A DNA stretch of 64,000 nucleotides from Vibrio sp. UBA2441 (GCA_002342685.1 DDQN01000037.1:1-64000); one strand, 5' to 3'; shown: positions 8,359-18,646, counted from the first letter of the stretch. Numbers and translations: made by a program. Notes: generated by a model not told the origin, from the letters alone.

Positions 8359-8488
8359 TCACTATCCTAATACATTAACCAATAACTTTTATACACAAAT
8401 TGTACATTGTTCAAATGACTTTGGTAATTGTTTTATATCTGCATTATGCATGGTTTAGAAGTAAACAGTATAGGTTAGCAAACTAAAA

Positions 8489-8508
8489 GCGGCTACCAAA
8501 GTAGCCGC
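8489..8508 (-). terminator. terminator of the Nfn-like gene
   Basis: A perfect eight-base stem (GCGGCTAC / GTAGCCGC) with a four-base loop. On the minus strand it is followed by TTTTAGTTT, directly downstream of the stop codon at 8517. Confidence 0.8.
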
Positions 8509-8516
8509 CAATTAGT

Positions 8517-11261
8517 TTAGTCCTCGATGAGACGATGCTCTATCTGGCTTTGCCGTTCTTGAGGTTTAAACTGGTTAAACCTTGGTAAGAACTTATCCCA
8601 GTCAATGATATGGCTGTTTATCTCAGGTCCGTCAATGCAAGCATGCTTACGAACGAGCTTACCATCTATCATCACCGGAACCATGCAGGCACCACACATT
8701 CCAGTGGCATCAACCATAATAGAGTTAAGGCTGGCAACGCACTCAACCTTGTATTCTAAGGTCAAATCACTGACTGCTCGCATCATCATTGGCGGACCAA
8801 TGGTGACAACTTCCGCAATAGGCTCTCCAGTACCAGCCTGGTAATCAATTAACCGAGATTCTAAAGGTGTTGTTACAAAACCTTTAATTCCGAAACTTCC
8901 ATCGTTGCTAGCGTAAATCACGTCCAACAAGTTTGGGTAGGCCCAGCGAAGCGTTTCTACCTTATCACCAGCTTCAGTCCAGAAGGTTTGTGCTTCTCCT
9001 CTAAAGCCCGAAATGAGCGTCACTTTGTTACCAATCTCTAAATGAGCACGCATAATCGGATGAACCGCTGGTAACCCAACACCACCCGCAACAAAGATGA
9101 CACTATGGTTATCTTGATGCTTCACGACATGACTTGCTTGGCCTAATGGTCCCGCAATCGCTGCGAAGCTATCTCCTTCCTGCATCAGGTTAATCAGTTT
9201 AGAACTACTACCAAGTCCCTGTATGACCAGTTCGATGGTTCCAGCTTCAGCGTCCCAATCCGCCAATGTCAGAGGGATCAGTTCACCTTTCTCATCGGCA
9301 AGAACACGGACAAATTGCCCCGCTTTCGCGGAACGGGCAATGAGTGGTGCATTGATAGTGAATTCTACGATTTCGTCGGTTAATTGGCGACGTTTAATGA
9401 TTTTCGGTGGCATTTGCCCCAAGTCAGTATAACGACTAGCCTGACTGACCAATCCTTCTACTTCCTTTAGGTTAAAATCAAGATTGCTCATGATTTCTCG
9501 GGCAGCAGCCTGACCATCACCTGCAGCTTTGATAGCGGTTGACCCCCCACGAGTTGCATCACCGCCACTGTATATGCCACTTAACGACGTTTCCTGAGAC
9601 CCCTTATTAAGAAGAAGTGTTCCCCACTTTGAGGTGTTCAAATCAGGGTTCGCATCTTTTACTATTGGATTAGAGCTGTTACCAAGCGCCATAATAGCGA
9701 AATCTACTGGCATTAACTCTGTCTCTCCTGTTGATTGAGGACGTCGTCGACCCGATGCATCTGGCTCTCCAAGTGTCATCACTTCAAGATCAGCACTAAC
9801 CAGTGTATGGTTTTTATCGCCATTAAACTGGCAAGGAGAACGTAACTCTTTGAGTACAATACCTTCCTCAAAGGCATGATGAAGTTCTTCCACACGTGCA
9901 GGCATCTCTTGCTCTGTGCGGCGATAAACAATAGTGACATTAGCACCGAGGCGAAGCGCTGTTCGAGCGGCATCCATAGCAGTATTGCCGCCGCCGATTA
10001 TCATAACTTCCTTACCTTTGACTTCAGGCATAGGGGTTTCGTAATCGGCCTCATTGGCATGCATTAAGTTAATTCGAGTCAGGAACTCATTTGCAGACAT
10101 GATATTTAACAGATGTTCGCCACTCACATTCATAAAGCGGGGTAGCCCTGCTCCGGTACCGACGAATATGCGAACAAAACCAGCCTGCTTTAAATCGCCT
10201 AGCGTCGCGGTTTTTCCAACGATATAGTTGGTAACAAATCGACCACCCAGAGCTTTGATTTTTTCAACGACATCATCCACCAGCTGATTAGGTAAGCGGA
10301 ATTCAGGGATACCATAGCGAAGTACACCACCTAATACATGGAATGCCTCGAACACAGTGACAGGATAACCTTCTTTGGCGAGCAGGTAAGCATTGATCAG
10401 CCCTGATGGACCAGATCCTACAATGGCAACTGGCGGTTTACTCGCAGCCACCCACGGGTTGCATACCACAGCCTTCGGAGGCGCATTACCAGTAAGCTCT
10501 CGCTCGCGTTGTGGTAAAAACCATTCAAGCTGCCCGATCTCAATGGGTCTATCGTTGTGTGTGCACACCCCTTGGCATTGCAATTCTTGAGGACACACAC
10601 GGCCTGTCACATTAGGCAATGGGTTAGCATCACGGATAAGTTCAAATGCAGCTTTGAAGCGACCTTCCCCCATCAGGTTCAGTACTTGAGGAATGTGGAT
10701 TTTCACCGGACACCCACCATCTACATCCTCCGTTGGGTTACCATCACGGTCACACATCGGAACCCCGATTTCACAAGGCTTATCTTCACACTGTTTGTCT
10801 CTGATAACCTCAAGCCAGACAAACAGCTCAACTTCACGAAGAGAGTAGCCTAACCCCATATAACCAAGGTATCCTTGGCTGACTAGATCAAAATCCTTGC
10901 GCCTTTCTTCTGCTGGGCGAACATAGGGTGGTATGTTATTGCTACCGGGCCACCCTTCTGATAGCCCCTTGAACATTGGATAGCGTCCAGATAAATGAAT
11001 GTCCAACGCTTGCACAAAAGCGCGTTTTTGCTTAAGTGGTATACGCCATAAATAACGCAGTAACGCCACACTAAGGTCGTCGCCAACAAGCAATAGATCC
11101 CAGAGTTTAGTGATAAATGCTTCTGACAGATTACCGCGTTTCAATGTATCTCGTATTAACTGTTGGCTCTCGTCGATCAACATCTTTTGAAAACGTTGCG
11201 GATTTTGCTCCATACGTTTTAATATCAGTTCTCGTTGAGATTGAGATAGTATTGCAGTCAT
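8517..11261 (-). CDS. NfnB-NfnA-like fused NAD(P)-ferredoxin oxidoreductase
   Basis: The 914-aa protein fuses the two subunits of the NADH-dependent ferredoxin:NADP oxidoreductase (NfnAB/SudAB) family in one chain. After an unfamiliar N-terminal region of about 100 residues come iron-sulfur cysteines (a GGCPVKIHIP segment, then GRVCPQELQCQGVC near 220). An FAD site with VAIVGSGPSG lies near 276 and an NAD(P) site with GGGNTAMDAARTA near 417, as in the large subunit and the glutamate synthase small chain. From about 600 an FNR-like module ends in a 2Fe-2S motif (MCGACMVPV...HACIDGPEI, about 850-875), as in the small subunit. It starts two bases after the stop of the PFOR-like gene, with a strong GGAGG site, so the two are coupled. 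It probably passes electrons from ferredoxin or directly from the PFOR-like partner to NAD(P). True bifurcation is untested. Confidence 0.85.
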   Translation of the reverse strand: MTAILSQSQRELILKRMEQNPQRFQKMLIDESQQLIRDTLKRGNLSEAFITKLWDLLLVGDDLSVALLRYLWRIPLKQKRAFVQALDIHLSGRYPMFKGLSEGWPGSNNIPPYVRPAEERRKDFDLVSQGYLGYMGLGYSLREVELFVWLEVIRDKQCEDKPCEIGVPMCDRDGNPTEDVDGGCPVKIHIPQVLNLMGEGRFKAAFELIRDANPLPNVTGRVCPQELQCQGVCTHNDRPIEIGQLEWFLPQRERELTGNAPPKAVVCNPWVAASKPPVAIVGSGPSGLINAYLLAKEGYPVTVFEAFHVLGGVLRYGIPEFRLPNQLVDDVVEKIKALGGRFVTNYIVGKTATLGDLKQAGFVRIFVGTGAGLPRFMNVSGEHLLNIMSANEFLTRINLMHANEADYETPMPEVKGKEVMIIGGGNTAMDAARTALRLGANVTIVYRRTEQEMPARVEELHHAFEEGIVLKELRSPCQFNGDKNHTLVSADLEVMTLGEPDASGRRRPQSTGETELMPVDFAIMALGNSSNPIVKDANPDLNTSKWGTLLLNKGSQETSLSGIYSGGDATRGGSTAIKAAGDGQAAAREIMSNLDFNLKEVEGLVSQASRYTDLGQMPPKIIKRRQLTDEIVEFTINAPLIARSAKAGQFVRVLADEKGELIPLTLADWDAEAGTIELVIQGLGSSSKLINLMQEGDSFAAIAGPLGQASHVVKHQDNHSVIFVAGGVGLPAVHPIMRAHLEIGNKVTLISGFRGEAQTFWTEAGDKVETLRWAYPNLLDVIYASNDGSFGIKGFVTTPLESRLIDYQAGTGEPIAEVVTIGPPMMMRAVSDLTLEYKVECVASLNSIMVDATGMCGACMVPVMIDGKLVRKHACIDGPEINSHIIDWDKFLPRFNQFKPQERQSQIEHRLIED

Positions 11262-11263
11262 AA

Positions 11264-14200
11264 CTACACCTCCACTGACGTCGGAGCGTTGAAATATATA
11301 ATCTCTGCATCACACTCATCCGCTATCCGAGATGCTCGCTGAACAAGCTCTTCACTTAACTCAACTTTCGCCAATGCCTCTGGAATAACTTGACTGATAA
11401 TCTTCGCTTCACCATTGTCAACAATAGTCGTTTTCTCAAATAACTCGCTTAGCTGCTGATAACAAGTTTTGCAGTCTGTACACAGACCTTTTTCATCCTC
11501 ATTAATAGACACCAAAGGTAATGCACTATCATTACGACTAACAACACTACTAGCACTGTCTTCTACCTGAGTGACCGGTATAATGTTCGCGTCAATGGGT
11601 GTTGTTACCATGGCTAATTCAGCCAAACCATTCGCTATTGACTCAATCGCCTGTTCATTACTATCGAGCGCTTGTTGATAATTAAGTTTCCACTCTTCTA
11701 TCTGTTGTTGGTAGCCTTGCTCAAGCTTAGAAATATTCTGCCCACTCAAATACTGCAACATATGCCAGTTACGAAGACGCTCTTCAGTCAAATCAACAAT
11801 AGAAGCAGAGACACTAAGTTGAATCAGTTTTTGCTGTTTATCCGTAGACCAGATAAATGGTGTTTTATCCGCTCGCTCACTGTGGGACATAGAAACATAA
11901 TCAGCCAATTCAGTAGGTGTAGGCTCACTGCTGATGACTGAGAAGTGTTTCTTGAATCGTCCTTCGTACAGTGCAAAGTCAGCGGCGGTAAATGGCACCT
12001 GTTTCAGTTGTGTCATACCGTCATTATCAAGATAACTGATAGTATGTGTTGCCCAGTCTTGATCCAGTTCAGGGTTGCCTTCTATGGAGAAGCGCTCTGA
12101 TAACGTTGCACCTTTACGAGGGTCGTGAACAAAAACAGGATTCATTCTACTTTCTACTGCCAAACGAGAATGGCGGGTACTCGCATCATCAGCAATTCCA
12201 TGTTCTCCCATACATGGGGTATAAACATCAAAGAGAGCTGGAGCATCTTGATAATTTAAGTACTCCATCAGATTAGACATGAAGTGCCCCTGTAAAGCGG
12301 TTGAGGCTTGCACCACCATCACTTTAGGATGGAAAGTCGCGATGATCCCGAGCTCTTTCCGTGCTTCTTGTTTACCGCGGTGGACATTACCAAAGCGACT
12401 AAGGTCTGAGTCTTGTGCAGTGAAACTCGCCGTTGACGCTTGGCCGCCGGTATTAGAGTAGCTGCCCGTGTTGAGGACAAATACTTTAATCGGGGTACTC
12501 GTTGTTAACAAACGTGACAATGCGCCAAAGCCGATATCATAAGTCGCACCATCCCCACCAATACTGAAGACCGTTGGCAATAGAGCCAGTTCCTGATCCG
12601 ACAAGTGACTCCACTCTAGATAACGAAGTTGATGGTCGTGAATCTCGGTATCATACATATCTTCAAGTTCGAGTTTCGCTGTACGCAGTGCTTTAAATTG
12701 CTCAAGTTGATTTGCAGCCTCACCTTCAAATAACCCTTTAGCAATAGCAGGTGTGTCCTGGAACAAACTATTCACCCACGGGTCATTGTATGGGTTAGCT
12801 GGGAACGTAGACGCATAAACGCTACTACAACCCGTAGCATTCGCTATTAAGGCATCAGATGGACCATTACCTGTTGGCCCATGTTCAAAGTTGAACAGGC
12901 GTTTTTCCAGTATTTGCATAATACGGGCAATTCGTTGTGTACGTGCTTTGTCCTCATTGCTATTTAGAGTCGATTGATATTTAGTGTCCAATTGCTCGAG
13001 CATAGTCTCAAGGCTTTGAATATGCGCTTGATAACGTTGCTGTTGTAATGCACGGTTGATTGAAGTCATAAGACGTAACGCTGTAACTTCTCCACAGCCG
13101 CGACAGGCACCATGACCTGAACTCATCGCATAATAGTTGCTGCGATCCAGCAATAGTCGTTTCGATTCACTGGCATCTTTCACACCGTGCTCCAAGAAGC
13201 GAACTGGTGTATTAGGCATTTGAGCCAATGTTGTAAACAGCTCTTGCATCTGCTGGTTCATTTCTGATGTTTGGCGAACTTTTTTCAGTGCATTAGGCCC
13301 ACAAACATCCACACACTCCATACACCCACTACACTTGCTTGGATCAATGGAAACAGAGAATAACCCACCACTACCGGGGATTGTTTTTTCCATTGCATCA
13401 AAGAACGGTTTAGTTCGGCTAACAGGTAGCGATTCCAGTGCTACACAAACACCAGCCATTTGCTGTGCGATTCCGGGGTCTTCAAAATTAATGGTATCCA
13501 CTACTTTCGCAACAACTTGGTAAAGTGGTAGAGACTCGTTCTTCGGTGCCGTTCGGAAATATTGACGTACAGCATCTAAAATAGGCGGCATCATCGCTTT
13601 CAATACATCACGCTGCGCTGGCGGAATATTTAGTTTATCTACCGCTACGTAAACTATATCGTGCAGCTCGTGCACCGCATTGGGAATTGCACCATCGGGA
13701 CAAGCAATAGTACATTCCATACAACCAGTACATTTATCTGCATCGAACTTAGGTGCGTTAAGTCGGAACAGTCCTTTATCCTTGGTGATGGCACTTGCCG
13801 GTGGCATGAACATCCCAGATCCCGGAATCACCGGGGCTTCACCAATAGACCCATCGGTATAATGTTTGCCAGCAATATTGCTAAAATAGGAAGGATCGAA
13901 CAATCCACAACTCGCCTGAGTTTGTTTCTGTGTTTCGCAAGTTACCGGGCGTTCGACTTTAATATTTTCATCGCTGAAATCTTGATAGCAGACCTGTTTT
14001 GTGGCGCGTATCCCTTCTCGAATAACCGCCATATTACTTTCCACAACCCTCTCACCCTTAGCACCAAATTTCTTTGCAATTTGCTGGGTGATGCGTTCTA
14101 GCATTAAGGCTTCGTCCGCACCCTGTGTTACTTGCGTAGCATGACCGCATAGAGCGCCGATAAAAGCGATACCCATCATACGTATTTCTAAATCAGCGGT

Positions 14201-16273
14201 TGGTGCTTGCTCTCTTGCCACTTTAAATGCATCAACAATGTAGAAGTTGATGTTATTGTCACGAATATATCGGCGAGCACTGGCCGGGATCTCTTGCCAA
14301 ACCTGTTCGGCATCATGATGAGTTTGCAGGATAAATGTGCCATTTTTGCTTAATCCAGATAACGGATTGGTATGCATAAACACTTTATGATCAGGCGAAA
14401 GCACGGCTTCCACTTGCTGCAACTCTGCATTGGTGATCTTTATTGGCTCTGGAGACAAAGTGATGAAGAAGTTCGTTGGGGCACCACTTTTTTCCGAGCC
14501 GTATTTAGGCATAGATTTAGAGTGCAGATCTAAAGCACCAGACAGGATGTCAGTAAGCAGTTTACCGGTAGCGATCGTGCCGTAACCACCAACAGAGTGG
14601 AAACGTACTCTCAATGCCGATTCCGGAAGTAGATTGGGGTTCTCACCAGTTTCGAGTGCCATCAACTCAGTATCGGGATAAACCATACGCAAACGGTCCT
14701 GAATTTCCTTCAACTCACCAGTCGCTTTGTCATCGAAGAACTGACTGCCTAGGTAGAAGAATGGTTTACTGCTTTCAGAGCGCATATTGTCAAAAGCAGC
14801 TATGAGGTGCATAGGCTGGAGATCGTGACCGCCTAAGCCAAAAACCCCCGTGTTAATGGTCGGAATTTGTGCAAGTGCTTCAATGCCTTTATGCCTTAAG
14901 TTGTGCGTATTTTCTTGTGCTTTGATTAAGGCACGTGATACTCGAGCTGTTAGGCGAGTTTCATCGCAGCGTTCTAGAATAGTAACTACTTTTTTTCCCG
15001 CTAACTTCTCAACAATTTCTGCTTCTGGGAATGGGTGTAGTTGCTTAATCGAAATGACACCAACTTTCTGTCCCTTCTGGCGTAAGTGCGTGGCAACGGC
15101 CTCTGCGTCATCAGTGACAGATCCAAGTCCAACAATGACATAATCGGCATCGTCGCACATAAAATCCATCACTGGCTGGTAAAAACGACCGGTTAGTTCG
15201 CCATACTCGAGCATGGCTTGTTTGATAAACTGAGGAACATCACTCTGGAAGTGACTTCGGTGATCCACAATACCTGCCTGATAATCAGGTTGATTTTGTA
15301 CCCCTCCAGTAAGCCCTGGGTTATGTGGGTCCATTAGCGCAGGAACACGTTGACGGGTGTCTTTCTCATAGGCGTTAAGCCATATTCTTTGCCATTTCTT
15401 TTGCAAAGCATCCGGAATATAAACTTGCAAGGATTCAATCAATTCGCCCGTACTATCACGTTCAATCTTCTCGCTATTCGCACTAATATAGCCTTTTAGA
15501 TCTGTGAGTTTTTCAGGCCAAAATTGATTTTGATATTTTTCAATAAACTGTTCTAACTGCCAAGCTCGTCCTTTGGCACCGTATAGCATGCGCTGCGCTT
15601 CAGTTGGAGCAGGAATGCGGTCGGTTGGGTCACCAAGATACTGTTTAAGCAACTCTGGTTCAGGCAGTTTAACTTCACTTTGAATATGACTAGTAGCAAA
15701 ACCGTCCATTGTGTTGGCTACAGGAATAAGCGACAGAGAGCTGACTCGATACGAAATTGCTGCAAGATCAGCCGCTTCCTGAGCATTACTACCAAATAAA
15801 GTAGTGTAGCCCGCCGACAATATTGCATACACATCATCATGCCCCGCCATCACATTTAGTGAATGACGAGAGACAGAGCGCGCGGCAATATGGAGTACAA
15901 ATCCAGCTGCTTTTTTACCCACGGTAACGTAATGAGACTCTAATGCATACAAGATACCTTGACTGGATGAAGCATTAGAAATGTATTTTCCACCTGTGAG
16001 TGCAGCGCCTAACGCGCCACTTTGTGCCGAATGCTCACCCTCAGGTTCGAAGAAAAATGGATGTTGTCCCCATACATTGCAGCCACCTTGAGCTCGAAAT
16101 GCTTCATAAAGCTCGGAAATCTCCGTGGATGGGGTAATAGGGTATCCGATGACACCGCCGCATACATAATCCATGACATGCGCGACGGCACCGTTGCCAT
16201 GAATAACTGTTTTAAGGCCTGGATATGAATAAGGGAATTGATGCGCGTTGCTCCCATGAGTCAGTGTAGACAT
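11264..16273 (-). CDS. pyruvate:ferredoxin/2-oxoacid oxidoreductase-like multidomain protein
   Basis: A single 1669-aa chain with the PFOR (NifJ-type) domain set. The alpha pyrimidine-binding and domain II regions occupy about 1-470, and the gamma domain begins near 555 (FHSVGGYG). Two 4Fe-4S motifs follow, CTGCMECTIACPDG (about 848) and CSGCMECVDVCGPN (about 981). The TPP-binding beta domain has GHGACRGCGE (about 1050), GGDGATYDIGFG (about 1236) and a later NTGSYSNTGG. It is several hundred residues longer than typical NifJ, with inserted stretches and a C-terminal tail. The tail carries CTDCKTC near 1594 and a distant ADECDAEI, resembling a single-cluster ferredoxin. The predicted reaction is CoA-dependent oxidative decarboxylation of pyruvate or another 2-oxoacid. 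The start has AGGAG upstream. The substrate is not determined. Confidence 0.85.
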   Translation of the reverse strand: MSTLTHGSNAHQFPYSYPGLKTVIHGNGAVAHVMDYVCGGVIGYPITPSTEISELYEAFRAQGGCNVWGQHPFFFEPEGEHSAQSGALGAALTGGKYISNASSSQGILYALESHYVTVGKKAAGFVLHIAARSVSRHSLNVMAGHDDVYAILSAGYTTLFGSNAQEAADLAAISYRVSSLSLIPVANTMDGFATSHIQSEVKLPEPELLKQYLGDPTDRIPAPTEAQRMLYGAKGRAWQLEQFIEKYQNQFWPEKLTDLKGYISANSEKIERDSTGELIESLQVYIPDALQKKWQRIWLNAYEKDTRQRVPALMDPHNPGLTGGVQNQPDYQAGIVDHRSHFQSDVPQFIKQAMLEYGELTGRFYQPVMDFMCDDADYVIVGLGSVTDDAEAVATHLRQKGQKVGVISIKQLHPFPEAEIVEKLAGKKVVTILERCDETRLTARVSRALIKAQENTHNLRHKGIEALAQIPTINTGVFGLGGHDLQPMHLIAAFDNMRSESSKPFFYLGSQFFDDKATGELKEIQDRLRMVYPDTELMALETGENPNLLPESALRVRFHSVGGYGTIATGKLLTDILSGALDLHSKSMPKYGSEKSGAPTNFFITLSPEPIKITNAELQQVEAVLSPDHKVFMHTNPLSGLSKNGTFILQTHHDAEQVWQEIPASARRYIRDNNINFYIVDAFKVAREQAPTADLEIRMMGIAFIGALCGHATQVTQGADEALMLERITQQIAKKFGAKGERVVESNMAVIREGIRATKQVCYQDFSDENIKVERPVTCETQKQTQASCGLFDPSYFSNIAGKHYTDGSIGEAPVIPGSGMFMPPASAITKDKGLFRLNAPKFDADKCTGCMECTIACPDGAIPNAVHELHDIVYVAVDKLNIPPAQRDVLKAMMPPILDAVRQYFRTAPKNESLPLYQVVAKVVDTINFEDPGIAQQMAGVCVALESLPVSRTKPFFDAMEKTIPGSGGLFSVSIDPSKCSGCMECVDVCGPNALKKVRQTSEMNQQMQELFTTLAQMPNTPVRFLEHGVKDASESKRLLLDRSNYYAMSSGHGACRGCGEVTALRLMTSINRALQQQRYQAHIQSLETMLEQLDTKYQSTLNSNEDKARTQRIARIMQILEKRLFNFEHGPTGNGPSDALIANATGCSSVYASTFPANPYNDPWVNSLFQDTPAIAKGLFEGEAANQLEQFKALRTAKLELEDMYDTEIHDHQLRYLEWSHLSDQELALLPTVFSIGGDGATYDIGFGALSRLLTTSTPIKVFVLNTGSYSNTGGQASTASFTAQDSDLSRFGNVHRGKQEARKELGIIATFHPKVMVVQASTALQGHFMSNLMEYLNYQDAPALFDVYTPCMGEHGIADDASTRHSRLAVESRMNPVFVHDPRKGATLSERFSIEGNPELDQDWATHTISYLDNDGMTQLKQVPFTAADFALYEGRFKKHFSVISSEPTPTELADYVSMSHSERADKTPFIWSTDKQQKLIQLSVSASIVDLTEERLRNWHMLQYLSGQNISKLEQGYQQQIEEWKLNYQQALDSNEQAIESIANGLAELAMVTTPIDANIIPVTQVEDSASSVVSRNDSALPLVSINEDEKGLCTDCKTCYQQLSELFEKTTIVDNGEAKIISQVIPEALAKVELSEELVQRASRIADECDAEIIYFNAPTSVEV

Positions 16274-16713
16274 AAGAGGTTGCTCCTTGGTAATTGGATT
16301 GTTATTAGGTCGACTTATTTAACGTGTCGATTCTTTACTCCTCACCAAAATTTTTCTTAGCTAGCTGCCAGCTTGCACCTTATCATTCAGAGTATTTTGG
16401 TGATAAACCACATAACTTAATGTTTGCTCTTGAGATGACCGTCTGATGCTTATTAGAAAAATATTACACGAGTTACCCGCTAAGTTTTGCCTGCACGTTC
16501 ACAAAAGCAGCACATTTAGTGTGGTTAATGACCAAGCATCTATTATAAATCCCTGAATTCCAAACACATAAAATATGTAGCGGTATACGTACAAGTGCTC
16601 ATATTTGAAATAAATACACCCTGTACGTGTAAACCACGCTGTTTTAGCCTAAACGAGACGAACTGTACTAACCTTGTAATACGACAAATAGTGAACCTAA
16701 TAGAGGAAAAATA
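16274..16713. other. 440-bp divergent intergenic region
   Basis: This lies between the PFOR-like gene (minus) and the glutathione transferase gene (plus) and must hold both promoters. It is AT-rich. I found no convincing FNR-type palindrome, hairpin or small gene. A purine-rich AGAGGAAAA ribosome-binding site precedes the transferase ATG. Confidence 0.6.
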
Positions 16714-17322
16714 ATGAAGATTTACGAAACCTCCCCTACCCCAAGCTCTAAACGTGTCAGTTTATTCCTTGCGGAAAAAGGTATTACAGTAGATCGAACA
16801 CAGATAAATGTTCGTCAGGGTGACAATCTGACAGAGGCCTTTAAAGCCCTTAGTGTCAATGGCAGGGTGCCTGTACTCGAATTAGATAACGGCACAACTA
16901 TTTGCGAATCCGTGGCAATCTGTCGCTACTTTGAAGAGTTATATCCGGATAAGGTACCACTGTTTGGAAACACAGCTATAGAAAAAGCTCAGGTGGAAAT
17001 GTGGCAGCGAGTCGTTGAGTTGCAAGGCTTGTTAGTGGCATTTCAAGCGTTTAGAAATATCTCTGAAATCTACAGCGACAGAGAGCATTGCGTCGGAGCA
17101 TGGGGGGATGAGTCCCGAAGCCGGCTCATCGCCTTTCTTCCTACATTAGATCTTCAGTTATCCAAACATAGTTTTGTGGCTGGTGAGCACTTTAGTATTG
17201 CCGATATTACGGCATTCATTTTAATCGGTTTCCTGAAAAATCTAGATATTGATCTCGCTGATGAGCTCACTCATATAACCGTTTGGCGAGATAAAATAGC
17301 CACTCGTCCTGCATTTCAATAG
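16714..17322 (+). CDS. glutathione S-transferase family protein
   Basis: A cytosolic GST-fold protein of 202 aa. The thioredoxin-like N-terminal domain has SPTPSSKRV at the position of the glutathione-activating residue, then GRVPVLELDNGTTICESVAI, with the cis-Pro and the ES pair that bind the glutathione glutamyl group. The all-helical C-terminal domain contains the FSIADITAF motif with the conserved Asp. The family conjugates or reduces electrophiles; the substrate is unknown. It stands alone between two minus-strand blocks. Confidence 0.85.
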   Translation: MKIYETSPTPSSKRVSLFLAEKGITVDRTQINVRQGDNLTEAFKALSVNGRVPVLELDNGTTICESVAICRYFEELYPDKVPLFGNTAIEKAQVEMWQRVVELQGLLVAFQAFRNISEIYSDREHCVGAWGDESRSRLIAFLPTLDLQLSKHSFVAGEHFSIADITAFILIGFLKNLDIDLADELTHITVWRDKIATRPAFQ

Positions 17323-17412
17323 GGAGAAACAAAAAAATCCAGCATAAGCTCTAGCCTACACTGCAGGCTATGATGAAAATTGTCAGGATAATATTTAACT
17401 AGGCAGAATAAT

Positions 17413-18426
17413 TTATTCTGCCAAAGTAGTGAGGTCAGATTTTCTTGGAACTATGGTACCTGTATACCAGTTTTTGATTACATAAGTTTTCTTTTCAAGC
17501 TTGTTCAGCATGAGCTTAGCCATCTCTTCACCAACATCAAAAGTATCATAGCTGACCGTCGTTACCGAAGGTTTGCTATACCTACCCTGTTCGTAATCAC
17601 CATACCCTGAAATTGATATATTCTGACCCGGTAAAAAGCCTAACTCTTCACAGGCGGCGATAGTACCAATAGCCATATTATCATCAGCACAAAGGATTGC
17701 GGTTGGCCTTTTGGCTAACGACAATACTTCCTTGGCCAAACGAATAGCATCGTCTTCACTCAACTCACCATTTCGTACCCAGCGAGGGTCAACTTCCAGC
17801 CCAGCCTCCTCCATTGCCCGGTGATAGCCCCTAAAACGAGACACCGACAATGTCAGCTCACTCGGGCCATCCAAAAATGCAATTTGAGTATGACCATGTT
17901 GAATCTGTCTTTTTGTCAGCCTATAGAACACTTCGGCGTTATCTACATCGACAAAACTGTCCGGCTCAAAGCCCTCATCAAAACCATGGCAAATGAAAGG
18001 AAACTTTCTCTCCTTCAGCATCGTAATACGTTCATCGTTAATTCGCGTACGTACAACAAACAAGCCATCAATCATTCCGCTGTTTATAAAATCTTGATAG
18101 ACCTTCTTCTCATCTTGAAAATCCGCGATGGTGGTTACCATTAGCTGATAGTCGTGCTTGGCCAAAAACGTTGACACACCCGCCAATACTTTAGAGAAGG
18201 CAGGAGAGACGAACATACGAGAGTTTGATGGAAGAACAATACCGACATTGCGAGATTTCCCAGAAGCCAATCTTTTAGCCGTCGCATTAGGCTTGTACCC
18301 CATGGCCTTCGCAGTATCGAACACTTTTTTTCGTGTCTCCGGATTAACATCGCTATAGCCATTAAGTGCTCTGGAAACGGTTGATTTTGACAGCCCAAGC
18401 GATTCAGCTAATTTTTTTATCGACAT
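17413..18426 (-). CDS. LacI-family repressor of the ycj-like operon
   Basis: A 337-aa LacI/GalR regulator. The N-terminal helix-turn-helix (KKLAESLGLSKSTVSRALNG) and hinge (NATAKRLASG) are canonical, followed by a periplasmic-binding-like sugar sensor domain. It sits at the far end of the sugar ABC/phosphorylase operon in the same orientation, matching the position of E. coli ycjW relative to ycjM-V. The two identical CAAAACCGGTTTTG palindromes upstream of the phosphorylase and GT4 genes have the form expected of its operators. The effector is probably the transported glucoside; this is inference. Confidence 0.85.
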   Translation of the reverse strand: MSIKKLAESLGLSKSTVSRALNGYSDVNPETRKKVFDTAKAMGYKPNATAKRLASGKSRNVGIVLPSNSRMFVSPAFSKVLAGVSTFLAKHDYQLMVTTIADFQDEKKVYQDFINSGMIDGLFVVRTRINDERITMLKERKFPFICHGFDEGFEPDSFVDVDNAEVFYRLTKRQIQHGHTQIAFLDGPSELTLSVSRFRGYHRAMEEAGLEVDPRWVRNGELSEDDAIRLAKEVLSLAKRPTAILCADDNMAIGTIAACEELGFLPGQNISISGYGDYEQGRYSKPSVTTVSYDTFDVGEEMAKLMLNKLEKKTYVIKNWYTGTIVPRKSDLTTLAE

Positions 18427-18497
18427 AACTTATTGGTTCCTAACAACAGCGCGCTCCTAACAACGGGGTCAACTATACTACTATCTGACAATCTAAG

Positions 18498-18516
18498 AAG
18501 ATCTGGTGCAGATCTT
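18498..18516. promoter_or_regulatory. inverted repeat upstream of the LacI gene
   Basis: AAGATCT and AGATCTT arms separated by five bases, about 70 bp upstream of the LacI-family start codon. It could be an operator or an RNA hairpin, and it differs from the CAAAACCGGTTTTG sites. Confidence 0.4.
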
Positions 18517-18607
18517 TATTGAAGTAAGCCATATTGGCAAGCTTTTCATAATTTTCATTCCAAACAACGCAATTAAAAAATGGCTCATTTATTAACCCAT
18601 AACCAGC

Positions 18608-18646
18608 ACCATCGAAGTATTATCGTAATCCAAAGACTTCGATGGT
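18608..18646. other. 11-bp inverted repeat in the ATPase-LacI gap
   Basis: ACCATCGAAGT and ACTTCGATGGT are perfect arms with a 17-base loop, inside the 287-bp gap between the ABC ATPase and LacI genes. The T8 run that follows on the plus strand is on the wrong side for the minus-strand genes. Its role is unclear. Confidence 0.5.

Noticed and set aside
13661..14101. 146-codon open frame on the plus strand inside the PFOR-like gene
   Set aside because: It is antisense to well-conserved iron-sulfur and linker sequence, has no family resemblance and no ribosome-binding site.
16274..16713. FNR-type anaerobic operator before the PFOR-like gene
   Set aside because: I looked for TTGAT-N4-ATCAA because of the enzyme type but found no acceptable match.
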